Shown: positions 13,176-23,522 of the stretch, piece by piece
Layout of the letters: every line of letters starts with the position of its first letter
Numbering within the stretch: the stretch's first letter is position 1
Assembly (NCBI GenBank): GCA_947034885.2
Contig: OX344750.2
Location: 40,844,821 to 40,908,820, forward strand
DNA from: Thuidium tamariscinum
Taxonomy: Eukaryota > Streptophyta > Bryopsida > Hypnales > Thuidiaceae
DNA: 64,000 bases
Direction: 5' to 3'
Made by a program: the position numbers and the translations under genes
Notes under the pieces: generated by a model
Databases searched by the model: none
Told to the model about the DNA's origin: nothing
What the model saw: only the letters and a program-made list of their open reading frames with translations

Positions 13176-13746
13176 AGTGACTGCCACTTTTGAGCTCATT
13201 GTCATTGTGACAAACTGTGTCACAATGAGCTCAAAAACTAAAAAAATTTAAAAATTGATGCAACCCCCCTCCCAATCTGATTTAAACATTAAAATTAAAA
13301 TTTTAAACTTTTTTAACCCCCTCCCAATCTGATATAAGTATTAAATTTTAAATTTTAAAATTGTTTAAACTTGTAAATTTGCCCTCCCCCCACGGCCCCA
13401 CCCTCTTATAATTCTAAGAGGGTGGGTTGGGAGACAAAGAATATGGGATATGACATTCAGTATCAGTATATTGTACCCGTACGTTGTACCCGTAGCCATA
13501 TTTTGTAGCCATATCTTGTGCTAGTATCATGTACCGTATACTATACCTGTATTCTGTATCAGTATCCTATACCCGTATTTTGTACCCGTATGTTGTACCG
13601 TATGTTGTATCGTATCGATATCCGACGGTTGTTGATTTTTCTTGGAAGGGGGGTGGAATTTTTTAAAATTCAAATCCAATGGCTGTTGATTTTTATGATG
13701 AGGGAGGGGGTAGGAAAATTAATCAAAAATAGTGACTGCCACTTTT
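13176..13746. repeat. Hairpins and degenerate TACCCGTAT tandem array between 16-bp direct repeats
   Basis: AGTGACTGCCACTTTT occurs at 13176-13191 and again at 13731-13746. The left copy belongs to the near-palindrome GTGGCAGTGACTGCCAC (13171-13187), directly followed by a 15-bp stem (13188-13202 with 13222-13236, TTTTGAGCTCATTGT). At about 13455-13625 lies a degenerate array of 10-13-base units such as TTGTACCCGTAT. The 16-bp direct repeats could be a target-site duplication around an insertion of about 540 bp; this is not established. Confidence 0.5.
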
Positions 13747-14984
13747 CGTTACATTGTAAGACCAAGGCAACATACACAATAGGTTTAGGCCACCTTTATA
13801 AGGTAGCTAGTTAAATAAATTAAATACTAAAATTAATTTGGTATCATTTCATAATGGCTCATATGTGAGTAAATGTAATTGGGCTTTTTAATTGAACTTA
13901 GATAGTTGAGCCATTCACACCAATCTTTCAAAATGGAATTAACTTTAGGGTTACTTTACACTACAGAGTATATTAATCTAAATCATAAGTCAATTTCAAT
14001 TCTAAAATTTGATTGGTGGAGAGCTCAAAATTGGGACTTCATGCTTTGAACTATGTCCCAAGTCCCTAGTTCCAAATCAATCTAGAACCTTAAGGAGATC
14101 ACTCTTTATAGTCTTGCTTGTAATTTAAGGTATAGACTTGAATTAAGAGGGTATGTCTTGTGGATCTATTTACCTCAATAATTGTGTAAAAAATGATCAT
14201 ATTCTTACATAAATAGCTACAAGGGGAATATTTCAAATCCCCTATGGTTTTTGAAAATTCATTCATGTGTTTTTTGGGGTGGCCTGATTATTATATATAT
14301 ATAAGTTAAATATCTAATTTTTTCCCACCCCCATTCTTCTTCACAAATTTTTCCTTCCCTCTATTACATATGTGTATAGTATATTCATCTTAAGATCACA
14401 AGAATCAACTGTATTCAAGTGCCATTGATTAAGTGGCAATCTTCTATTCCATAAAGGCAAATTTTTCATTGAACTAAAAATTAAAGATCTGGATAGGTTC
14501 CAATGAAGCCAATTTTGGTCACATGTTCACAAAATTTTGACACAAGATTTGAACATAAACCACCATAGTGAAAAAATAACTTTTTTCTACTTAAATGCTT
14601 AAATCGAAATTAATATAGTCGTAAGTTTTTAAAGTAAATCAGGCAAATTTTGGCATGTTTTAGGCATGTTTTGTAAAAGCCTTGCATTACTTGCACATTG
14701 TAATATGTGTGTGTGTATGTTTCTTGGTTCAAATGAAATGGACCCTATCTTTAAACTCAAAGTTTTCCAAAAATTAATATTGATCTCTCTAAGTCTAGGA
14801 TGCCTTTGTGCCAATACTTTGAAAGAATTTGGGCACCCAAAAAGTGGGACTTAAAAGTTGGGTAATTAAATCTAGATAAAATAAAAAACCAACTTAGCTT
14901 CCAAGTCCCAACAATTTATTTGAATTTAAAATGAAGAAAAAAAATCCTTACAAGGCATTCAAGGGGTGCTTTTACATAAGCCTA

Positions 14985-15198
14985 GGAGTATGAGCCCATG
15001 AACCTAAAAGACTTTATGTGTATATTATAGGTGTCTATATTGTAGAAACTTTCTATAATCATAGTATAACTATATTATAGATATTTATATTACAAGTGTT
15101 CATATTATAAGCGTCTTTATTGATATTAAGATATCTATGTCCTAGTCTATATACACATATTCTCACATTTTCATACTCACACATTAGCATCATCTTAG
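14985..15198 (+). repeat. Dispersed repeat, family H copy 2
   Basis: This region matches 2518-2726 and 62539-62748: ATGAGCCCATGAACC start, several TATTATAGGTGT/TATTATAGATAT blocks, and an end at CACATTAGCATCATC. Non-coding. Confidence 0.5.
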
Positions 15199-15730
15199 GG
15201 CATTCTAGTAGGTTGGATACTTCTCTACAATTGTCCAATACATATTTGATGCTTAAAGTGTCTAATAAATGAAATTTTGATTTTTTGATTCATTTTTTGG
15301 GCACTTAGTTGCCATAAAGTATTATACAAATGACAAGTTTGGATTTAGAATTGAGATAGTTTGGCCTTCACACTATGAGTCCAAATTCCTACATTTTTAA
15401 TTATTTTATTCACATTGTACAACCTAAAAAAATTTGAATTTGGTCTTGATCCAACACTTGAAAAGTTGGAACTTGGTGAAGGCTAGAGGAGACAACCTAT
15501 TTCCAACCACTTAAGCAATTACACATATTTGGAGTATAGGTTTTTTGAATGCAAAATCTTCTCCGTGTACAAAAATAGAGTTTGGAAGGATTGTATATTG
15601 TTCCAAAATATAATTACATAAAATATAACTACAATAAATTTATTAGTAGAAGGTTCTCTTCAACTTATAATGATGATATTGTTGTTTCCACTTGTGACCA
15701 TAAGATGATTGCAAAATTGACTAAGGGCTC

Positions 15731-15837
15731 GTGACAATATTGAAAGCCTTGCAATCAATTTGCAAAGCAAGTTTCTGAATTGGTGACAATACTGAAAGCC
15801 TTGCAACCAATTTGCGGAGCAATTGCTCCGCAAATTG
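15731..15837. repeat. 52-bp direct repeat ending in a 30-bp perfect palindrome
   Basis: The block GTGACAATATTGAAAGCCTT at 15731 recurs 52 bases later at 15783 with few changes. The second unit runs into a perfect 30-bp palindrome at 15808-15837 centred on AGCAATTGCT, with arms CAATTTGCGGAGCAA. It sits about 600 bases upstream of the UBP22 ATG, at the edge of the GC-rich promoter region. Confidence 0.8.
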
Positions 15838-16180
15838 TGCCACAACTTGATGGAAAGAGAACAACCTATAAATTGAAAATGGATGGTGATAAAAAAAAAT
15901 GGGTCCACTCTTACAGGGCTTTTGTTTTGTGAACAACTTGTCCGTTGAAATGATTGTCAACCCAGAACCACCGAAAGTTTTCATATCAATCCTTCAAAGC
16001 CTGGTCCCATTGAGTGTATTTGAGTGTACAGTTCATTGGTGGCCACCCTCAGCCCGGTATAATCTCGACAACGGCACCGACATCGATATGGTACCCGGCG
16101 GAGAGATACCCGCCCATAGTACACCCGGAGCAGCAGTCTGATACAGCGCGGACCGCGTTCGCACAGGCGATCTGCTCGCT

Positions 16181-16204
16181 ACGACGACGACGACGACGAC
16201 GACG
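16181..16204 (+). repeat. (ACG)8 trinucleotide microsatellite in the UBP22 leader
   Basis: Eight perfect ACG units lie in the GC-rich leader. The frame that runs into the UBP22 coding sequence stays open here and would read as a run of arginines. An in-frame ATG at 16296 lies downstream of it, so the run would be translated only from a further-upstream or non-ATG start. Confidence 0.85.
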
Positions 16205-16433
16205 CTTGCGTTGCCCCTGCAGCGCGACCAAGGGGACACCCCAGCACGAGCCCGCCCATCTGCCGTGCTTGCTTGGGTTTAAGCATCGCATTCGCATGCA
16301 TCGAATCCGCTGGGTAACTTACCCGAGCGATCTCACACCCGTATCTCGACCCAATCCCGATCGAGACGAACCCATTTGGGCAAGATTAGGGTTTGGGGCG
16401 CAGGGCGGGCAGGGATGTGGCTTTGCAGGCATC

Positions 16434-19200
16434 ATGGGGTCCAACGATCATAGCCTCACGCCTTCGCATCCGCCCAACGAGCAGCCTCCGCCTCGCTACG
16501 TGCCGTGCGAACATTTGGTGGAGTTTCGGGAGCGCGCGGGCGGGTTAGGGTTCCGGGCGCTCCAGCGGTGCGTCACCACAGAGGCCTCCGGACGGGCGTG
16601 CATTCAGCGCGAGCTTGGCGAGGTTCCTCAGTGCGGGAGCTGCACGCGGACCCGGGGTCCGCTCTTCGCGTGTTTGAGTTGCGGCACCATTGGCTGCTGG
16701 GACTCCTTCCATGCGCGATTGCACGCGGAGAGCAACCCCGGTCATAGCATTGCCGTGGACATCGAGCGCGCGGAGCTTTTCTGTTGTATCTGCGGCGATC
16801 AGGTTTACGATGGCGAGTTCGATCGGGCGATCATTGGCGCACGGGCATCTCGCCGGACGAGCGAGGAGAATGGTGTGGTTTCGAGATTTGGCGATACGGA
16901 ATCGAGGAAGCGAAGACGCGGGGTTGAATTTAAGGCGTGGGCGCCCTCGACTCGGGAGCAGCTGGCGTTGAAGCAGGACTCCGTCGCTTTGATTGAGGAA
17001 AAGCTTCCAGCGGGGTTGAGAGGGTTGAACAATCTCGGAAATACGTGTTTTATGAATTCCGTGCTGCAAGCGCTGCTGCACACTCCGCCCTTGCGGAACT
17101 ACTTTCTGAGTGACCACCATAATCGAGCCGTGTGTCAGCGCCGGGCTTCCCATCTTTGCCTTGGCTGTGACATGGACACGATCTTCGCTGCCGCGTTTTC
17201 GGGAGAGCGCACGCCTTACAGTCCAGCCCAATTTTTGTACAGGTTGGTGATGACTTCACTTTTCTCGAGTTGCATACTGTAATTGCCGAGGATTTCTTTT
17301 CTTTTGGGGAAATACTGCTTTTTGGAGCGTAGTGTTTCTCTTTACTTCAACGGGATTGCATTATTGAGTAATGCTGAGATATGTTGATAGCCATTATGAT
17401 ATAAATCTGATGTGTGGATGCTGAAACTTGGCAATACTCAACGTGTTCCCGGTCTTTTGCGTTTTCATTTCGCTTGTTTTGGGGTGACTCCTCTACGCTC
17501 GTCTAGAGTATGGTCTTGCTGGTGGATGTGCTGGAGGCTAGTGGTTCTACTATCACCCTGGCATTGCTATCAATGTGTTTCCACTCACTTGCGAGATCAT
17601 CAGCGATTAATTGCATTGTTCTGTGCTGGTGTTTTGGGGGTTAGTTAATTTGGCATGTTAAAGATCCAGTAAGGTGGTTTTCCTTTCTTCGTGTGGTTCT
17701 CTTACAGTTAGTATTTATATGATAGTGGAATTCGAACCGTGTATCCCTCATTTTAATACTATGAGATTGCTGAGCTTCCGTACTGTTTAGCATTTCGAAT
17801 ATTGATCGTGCAAAAGCTGTATTTGTCAGTACATCGTAGCAATGTGGTAGTTACGTTGAATTTGTGACACGTAGAAGTGCCGATCTAAGTAGTGTTTTTT
17901 CAGGATTGGGGTATGGAAAGGTATGTGTGAGTTCATCTGAAGTAGCAGACATTGTTTCGTTCCATTGAAGTTCGTGAAGTCTGTCTTGTTTCCGTTCTTT
18001 TATTTTCCATTCGGGAGAACTTGATTTACTTTTGGCCTCTCTGAATGGGCTGAAATAGAAATTATGTGTGTTTTCCGCTCCAGTCAAAAGAGTGCTCAAC
18101 CTTATAATACTTGAATGCAGCTGGTGGCGACATGCCGCAAACCTGGCCGGATACGAGCAGCAAGATGCTCACGAATTTTTTATTTCCACTGTCGATGGCA
18201 TACATGCCAACTCGGGCACGACCTCCCCTCGAGCTAAATCACAAGATGGCAGGTATGGTCATTTCTCAACCACTTTTTTGTGTTCGTTATCGACAGTGCC
18301 CATGAATCGCGACTAGACGCGTTACCTCTCTTCGGAATTTGAGCTCTAGTATCCTAATCCGACCTGTATCTACCAGAGAATTAGAAATGACTCGAGGTGT
18401 TTTTTGGCAGGGCTGGAGATGTCGATTGCCGCTGCATTGTCCACCGCGTTTTCTCAGGACTTCTTCGGTCCGATGTAACATGCACTGTGTGTGGCTTCAG
18501 CTCCACCACACATGACCCGTGTGTTGATATTTCTTTAGATCTTGAGCCCGACTTTGGCCCCGAGAAGGGCTTCCCTGAGTCCATAATCAATGAATATGGT
18601 GGACGGACGTCCAGGGCGGCATCGAGTGCTTTGGGGGCGTCCACGTTGCTGGGGTGTTTAGACCGGTTTACGAGGCCGGAGCGTTTGGGGGCGAACGAAA
18701 AGTTTTTCTGCCAGCGGTGCCAAACTCGGCAGGAATCCATCAAGCAAATGTCGATGCGGAAAGTCCCCTTAGTTCTGTGTTTTCACATCAAGCGCTTCGA
18801 ACATTCTTCCAGTCGGAACACGTCTCGGAAAGTCGATCGCTATGTGCAGTTTCCTTTTTTCCTGGACGTGTTACCCTACCTCTCTTCCTCTGTTGTAAGG
18901 TTGAGGCATGGCAACAGGCTCTTGAGTGTCAGTGGTGATGCAAGTAATTCTCTTCCACCCTCCCAAAGCCCCTCCGAGTTTGAGCTTTTCGCTGTCGTCA
19001 CTCATTCTGGAAAGCTTGATTCGGGTCACTACGTTTCGTTTTTGCGCCTCAACAAGTGTTGGTACAAATGCGACGATGCTTGGATTACGCGCGTCAGTGA
19101 AGACTATGTGCGCTCTTCGCAAGCCTACATGCTCTATTATGTTCAAAAGACCCTATTTTATAAAGGTAGTGACCCCGTGCGTCCTCCAATGGGGAGATAA
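16434..19200 (+). CDS. UBP22: Ubiquitin-specific protease 22 type (SAGA deubiquitinase, ZnF-UBP + USP)
   Basis: Cysteine protease of the Ubp8/USP22/UBP22 group, which removes ubiquitin from histone H2B as part of the SAGA deubiquitination module in the nucleus (family knowledge). Exons 16434-17242, 18121-18252 and 18411-19200 join in frame to 576 residues; the first junction restores [22 protein letters not shown]. The N-terminal ZnF-UBP starts at Cys25/His27, followed by [15 protein letters not shown]-x3-H-type residues and CCICGD. The USP domain runs from [16 protein letters not shown] (catalytic Cys205) to LDSGHYVSF (His520) and WYKCDDAWI (Asp535/536). The two CxxC pairs (CTVC and CQRC) match the zinc ribbon inside many USP domains. 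I start at 16434 because the family begins shortly before the zinc finger; an in-frame ATG at 16296 would add 46 unrelated residues. Introns are 878 and 158 bases. Confidence 0.95.
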
Positions 19201-20639
19201 TTTTTGCTTGAAGTAGAAAAAAAAACCCAACTCCGGTTTTCTTTGTACAGCACAGCCTCGGAGTCTGTAATGATGAGTTTGATCACCATAATTTGAATGG
19301 TGAGCGCTGTATCGTTGAAGGACAGTCAGTATTTACAGTGTCAGAGCTACATGAGTAGCCTTCTTAGCCAATGTTGCTAGTTTTTTCGGGGTTAGCCATC
19401 CCCATTGCAGTAGCTCTGGGAGCTGTAGCGTGCATGTATGATAGCTTTGCCATAGTCAGGGTTGGTTTCTATGAAACTCGTTCTGTGAGTCAGAGAAGCT
19501 TGACATGACGCAGGTCTCCAATTCGGTTCAAGGCAGTCAAGAGAAATTCTCCTCTGCCCAATCCAGGTGAGGCACTTGCTGCCACTTGATGCATTGTTTT
19601 GAAGATGCTAGAAATGTACACTACTGGTGCCTTTGGTATGTTTTGGTTGTCTCTTTATTGTATTGGCTTATGCCCAGTTGAAAGTTCTATCTGCTGTCAC
19701 TGTGAACTACATAAGTAGCCCGCTGAGTTTTGAAACTTTGATGAGATTTTTTTGAAAGGAATTATTTGTCCATGGATTTTTCCAATTATGTATGCAACTG
19801 AATTTTGATCTGACAGTTATCAGTGATTTATTATGTAAAATTGTGACATTTAACTTAACAAATTCTCCAGAACTGTAGAGTTTTGGATTTGGAAACCTAA
19901 ATTTGGTATGTGTGTTGGAGATCGCCTAAATAAAACAATGGTGTATGAATCGCACAAGAATTATGTAAGACCTTGATTGTATTGGAAAAGGGGGTTTAAG
20001 TCTTTTTATTACCCTATTGTAGAGTCGGGCCGGATAATCTTACTAACTACCTATTGTGCCATTCAAGGAATTTGGATTTTTGAATACATTTGGCATTTTT
20101 TGTCTTGCATAATTAACATTCAATTGTTATGGTGAATTGTTTTGTTTTTTCTTCATTCCTTTCTATGATAGTTGATTGATAACATTGGTGATGGATTTTA
20201 TAAATTTGATAGCATAGATATGTAGGATGGATGAGCATCTTTCTTTCTACTAGCATCTCTTGAAAAGTTTCAAAAAAACTTGTAATTAGTAATATTATAC
20301 AAAAAAATTGAATGATGCAATTAATAGTTTATAAGATTATTGGATGCTTGTACAATTTGGGGTACATTAACAAGTAAATCAAAATAGAAGTAATAAGAGT
20401 GATTGTATTATTTTGTAATTGGTAAGAGTATTTTTTTCCATTTAAGAGTTTGTTATGTGAAAATTGTTGATTTAGGGCCACACAAGGAGATGAATATTTA
20501 GCAAGAAATGGTTAGAATACATGATGATCTAGGGGTTATGCATCTTCTTTAGAAGATTTAGTAATATTGTATAAAAAGATTTTGTAATGTTGTTCATTGA
20601 AATGTACACAAATGATTTCTACAATAAATACTAAGGTAA

Positions 20640-20945
20640 AAGGTTCATAAATGGAATATTTAAGGATTGAAGTTGAATTTTTGGAGGTGAAACATCTTGA
20701 AATGTTTTTCTATAAATTTACTTCAAAAGACAAGTAGAATTGATAGTTGAGCCAAGTTGTCTCATATTCGTTATAAAATTTTGAAATTGAATTGGCATTG
20801 GGCTATAAAATGGAGCATTTCCTAATAGTACACTATTTGTACATTGTTGAAGTCTATGAAAAAGAAACATACATAAACAATGTATACTTAAAGAGATGCT
20901 CAATTATAGAGCTATTGCTATTAGAAACTCCTACCATAGGTAAAA
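20640..20945 (-). repeat. Dispersed hairpin repeat, family B copy 3 (reverse)
   Basis: Reverse-oriented relative of 11225-11560: GTGAAACATCTTGAAATG, then AAGACAAGTAGAATTGA, then an imperfect stem GCTATAAAATGGAGCAT pairing with ATGCTCAATTATAGAGC. It shares the loop motif TATGAAAAAGAAACAT with the copy at 30185-30540. Confidence 0.55.
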
Positions 20946-21192
20946 AAAGGTGTTTTTTTTCCACACTATACAAAGCCATTTATCAAACATTCAATTCTTA
21001 TGGCAATATCTTTTTAGGTTTCATCCTTGGAGGGATTGAAAGCCCTTTGTGGCTATAGAGTATATTATGGATTTGGTGGTATTTGATCAAAAATACAATG
21101 ACCAAGTACTTTTAAATACATAGTAAATTAATCACCACGATAGTACAAAAGTACTTTGATGGAGTAATAATGTATCATAATTAATAAATTTA

Positions 21193-21815
21193 ACCTCTAA
21201 ATGTCTAAAGCATCAAAATTTGATGTTTGTAAAACTTTGAAGTTAAATAAAACTAAATTCAATTGCTATTTTTAATATTTAATATTTTTAGAAAGTTCTT
21301 TTTGAAGTTTAGTTTTAATGTCAAAATCTGATCTAGAAATTGAATGATAGTGACTTTTCTATTCAAGATTTTGTGATTTACCCATTGCAATCTTAGTATT
21401 GAGAACTCTTGAAAATAAACCTCAAATACACTAAATCTTCAAGAAAAAATCACACTCAAAATTCATTTACAAAAATTATAGAGTAGATTTTGAAAAGCCT
21501 TAAATTGATTGAAGTTATGCTTGTTATGTCCTATAACCTCATTTTTTTTTCGTCACCAACTTTCCAAATTTGACTTGCAAAAAGTGGATAGAAAGACTTG
21601 ACATCACTTTTGCAATTTGAACACCTTTAGTCAAACATTATAATCTTTCACTCCATAAGTAATATTGTTGTGTTTTCTTTTCCTATGCAATCTATAACAT
21701 GTCTAGTATGTCTAGTTTGAATTTGTATAGTTACAATTCCAAAAAAATGGATACAACTTTTGTTCAATTTATAGCAAATTCCAAGGAGCTCAATTGGGCA
21801 TTGAAGGGTTAAGAA
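21193..21815 (+). repeat. Dispersed repeat, family F copy 1
   Basis: A segment of about 600 bp is present in inverted orientation at 42565-43190. Matching blocks include GACTTTTCTATTCAAGATTT, AAAGTTCTTTTTGAAGTTTAG, and ATTATAATCTTTCACTCCAT followed by a TTGTGTTTTCTTTTC segment. Non-coding. Confidence 0.6.
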
Positions 21816-23522
21816 ATGCACACATTTCTGAAAATCCTGTCTAGAAAGACAATGAGCTGTAGGCCAGCACCACTCTTCCAAATGAAGAATGACTACCTAA
21901 GGGGGTCGGATTGCAATGAAAGAGGTGTCGCAAAGCCACATACGTTTAGGATGCAACCTCGGAAACAACCTGCATAGACCAAAAAAAATACTGCGAAAGC
22001 ACTGTAAAACTCGCATAAACGCTGTGAAACTTGCAATGCTCCCAGTCAAGGAGTGTTCTCGGCTTCAAGGCACTGGTAAACTCATCTATCAGCCCCATCT
22101 AAGGACCCAATGCATTGTCAACATGCCAGGCTACTGCGCAAGTATGACGCCAATACCAATCTTGGGTTCACGGCAAACTCATCTCTCTCTTACGACACAC
22201 TGTCGAACAACTCCCGTATGTTGTCAATCTAAGGTGCCTGGAACACTCAACCCTCACTTACGAAACACACTTTTGTTTTAACACTCCCTGTACATCCTCC
22301 GATTTGTTTCCATATTGCGTAGAAATCGGATTGGACAGCTTCGGACGGTCCGCATGTTCAACGAGAGATTGAACACAGAATTCTCAACCGGAGCTGCAGA
22401 TTTCGTAACCTATTGGTCTGCCTGCGGCATTGTCGTTAACAGAGGCTTGCATTGCATTTACTGCGCTCTCGTTGGTGGTAGCACCATCTTTCGCCCGCGC
22501 CTTCGGCAGCTCCTCCACTGCATAGCTACAAGAGCTTTCCGATCCAACCCTTCAATCTACGCAAGAATAAGAGACTCTTCGAACAAACTCGATCTCAGTC
22601 CGGACAGTGGGTGCCAATGTTCCGCGAGGAGAGCTCACTAGTTTTCAAGGAAAAAGATTTGAAACTATTGATTGATTACTCGTTCATCACCACTATTAGA
22701 TGCTCGCACCCACCTCACGGTGGTAATTCTTCAAAGAGGATTGAGAAGATACGGCCCCCACCATCTCCCGCTTCCTTTTCCACCTTTGTAAGATTCACTC
22801 GAGTCATCACTTCGATAGAATGTGTTCTTCTCATCTGCCATCGCTTCTTTATTCCCGAGTACCAGCGCAACTGCATCCCTGTCACCCAGATAGCAAACTA
22901 GGAGAATTAATACTACATAAATTGTGTCATACAAATTTAGTAACATACTGAAAAATAGTCGGCAATCCTTCAGAAAACACAAGGGATGTAAACCTAAAAG
23001 TGACTGAAGTAGCATCTAGGCGTTGCAGTTCAAAGAGGATTCCAAAACATGTCAACATGTCATAACTGGGCACCTTAGACCGTGAAGTATCACAGTGTTG
23101 ATTATAGGAACACCTAAAAAACAACCCAAATGAATGCTCATATCCTAATTGGGTCAAATTTTGCGGTCACAATTCGGTGTACTCACCTAATGAAGAGGAG
23201 ATTTGGAGACGCCGAAGTTACCCACAACCGGTTCTTGCACTTGTGAGGCTTCGATTGGAGGACAGGACGCAGGATCATAAAACCATGTTGTCTGTGCCCT
23301 CCAGTCACAAGTCTGGAAAATCGACGTCTGAAAGGCCACAACCAGGTCTGTCCGATAACTGATTATTTCCGAAAACCGGGCCTCGTCCGGCTCTCTGGTA
23401 CGTCTACTGGCACACTCGTTCGTGAGTGACGGATTCAGGGAAGAACATGAACTGCCGATGTGAGGCCTCCGGTAATGTTGTGGAGCTCAGAATTGGACTT
23501 CTCCAAAGAATTGCAACCACTT

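Larger units (their letters stand above)
10519..16433. other. Intergenic DNA between the aminopeptidase and UBP22
   Basis: No gene was found. From about 10.7 to 15.2 kb the DNA is AT-rich and contains repeats of families A (10697-10960), B (11225-11560), G (12405-12725) and H (14985-15198), plus a hairpin/low-complexity block at 13176-13746. From about 15.7 kb it becomes GC-richer: a 52-bp direct repeat, a 30-bp perfect palindrome and a CGA microsatellite precede the UBP22 start, so about 15.85-16.43 kb is probably promoter plus 5' leader. Confidence 0.6.
19201..23522. other. Intergenic DNA between UBP22 and the minus-strand SRYRPIAPKP gene
   Basis: The first few hundred bases are presumably UBP22 3' UTR. 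19.8-21.85 kb is AT-rich and holds a family-B repeat (20640-20945) and a family-F repeat (21193-21815). About 21.9-23.5 kb is markedly GC-richer without a recognisable gene; it lies downstream of the minus-strand gene and may be its 3' UTR or another transcript. Open minus-strand stretches at 22387-22551 and about 22731-22870 read like coding sequence but match no family I know. Confidence 0.5.

Noticed and set aside
16545..17231. 228-codon open frame on the minus strand
   Set aside because: It lies wholly opposite UBP22 exon 1, whose zinc finger and catalytic motifs are unambiguous; the antisense frame is a by-product of GC-rich coding sequence.
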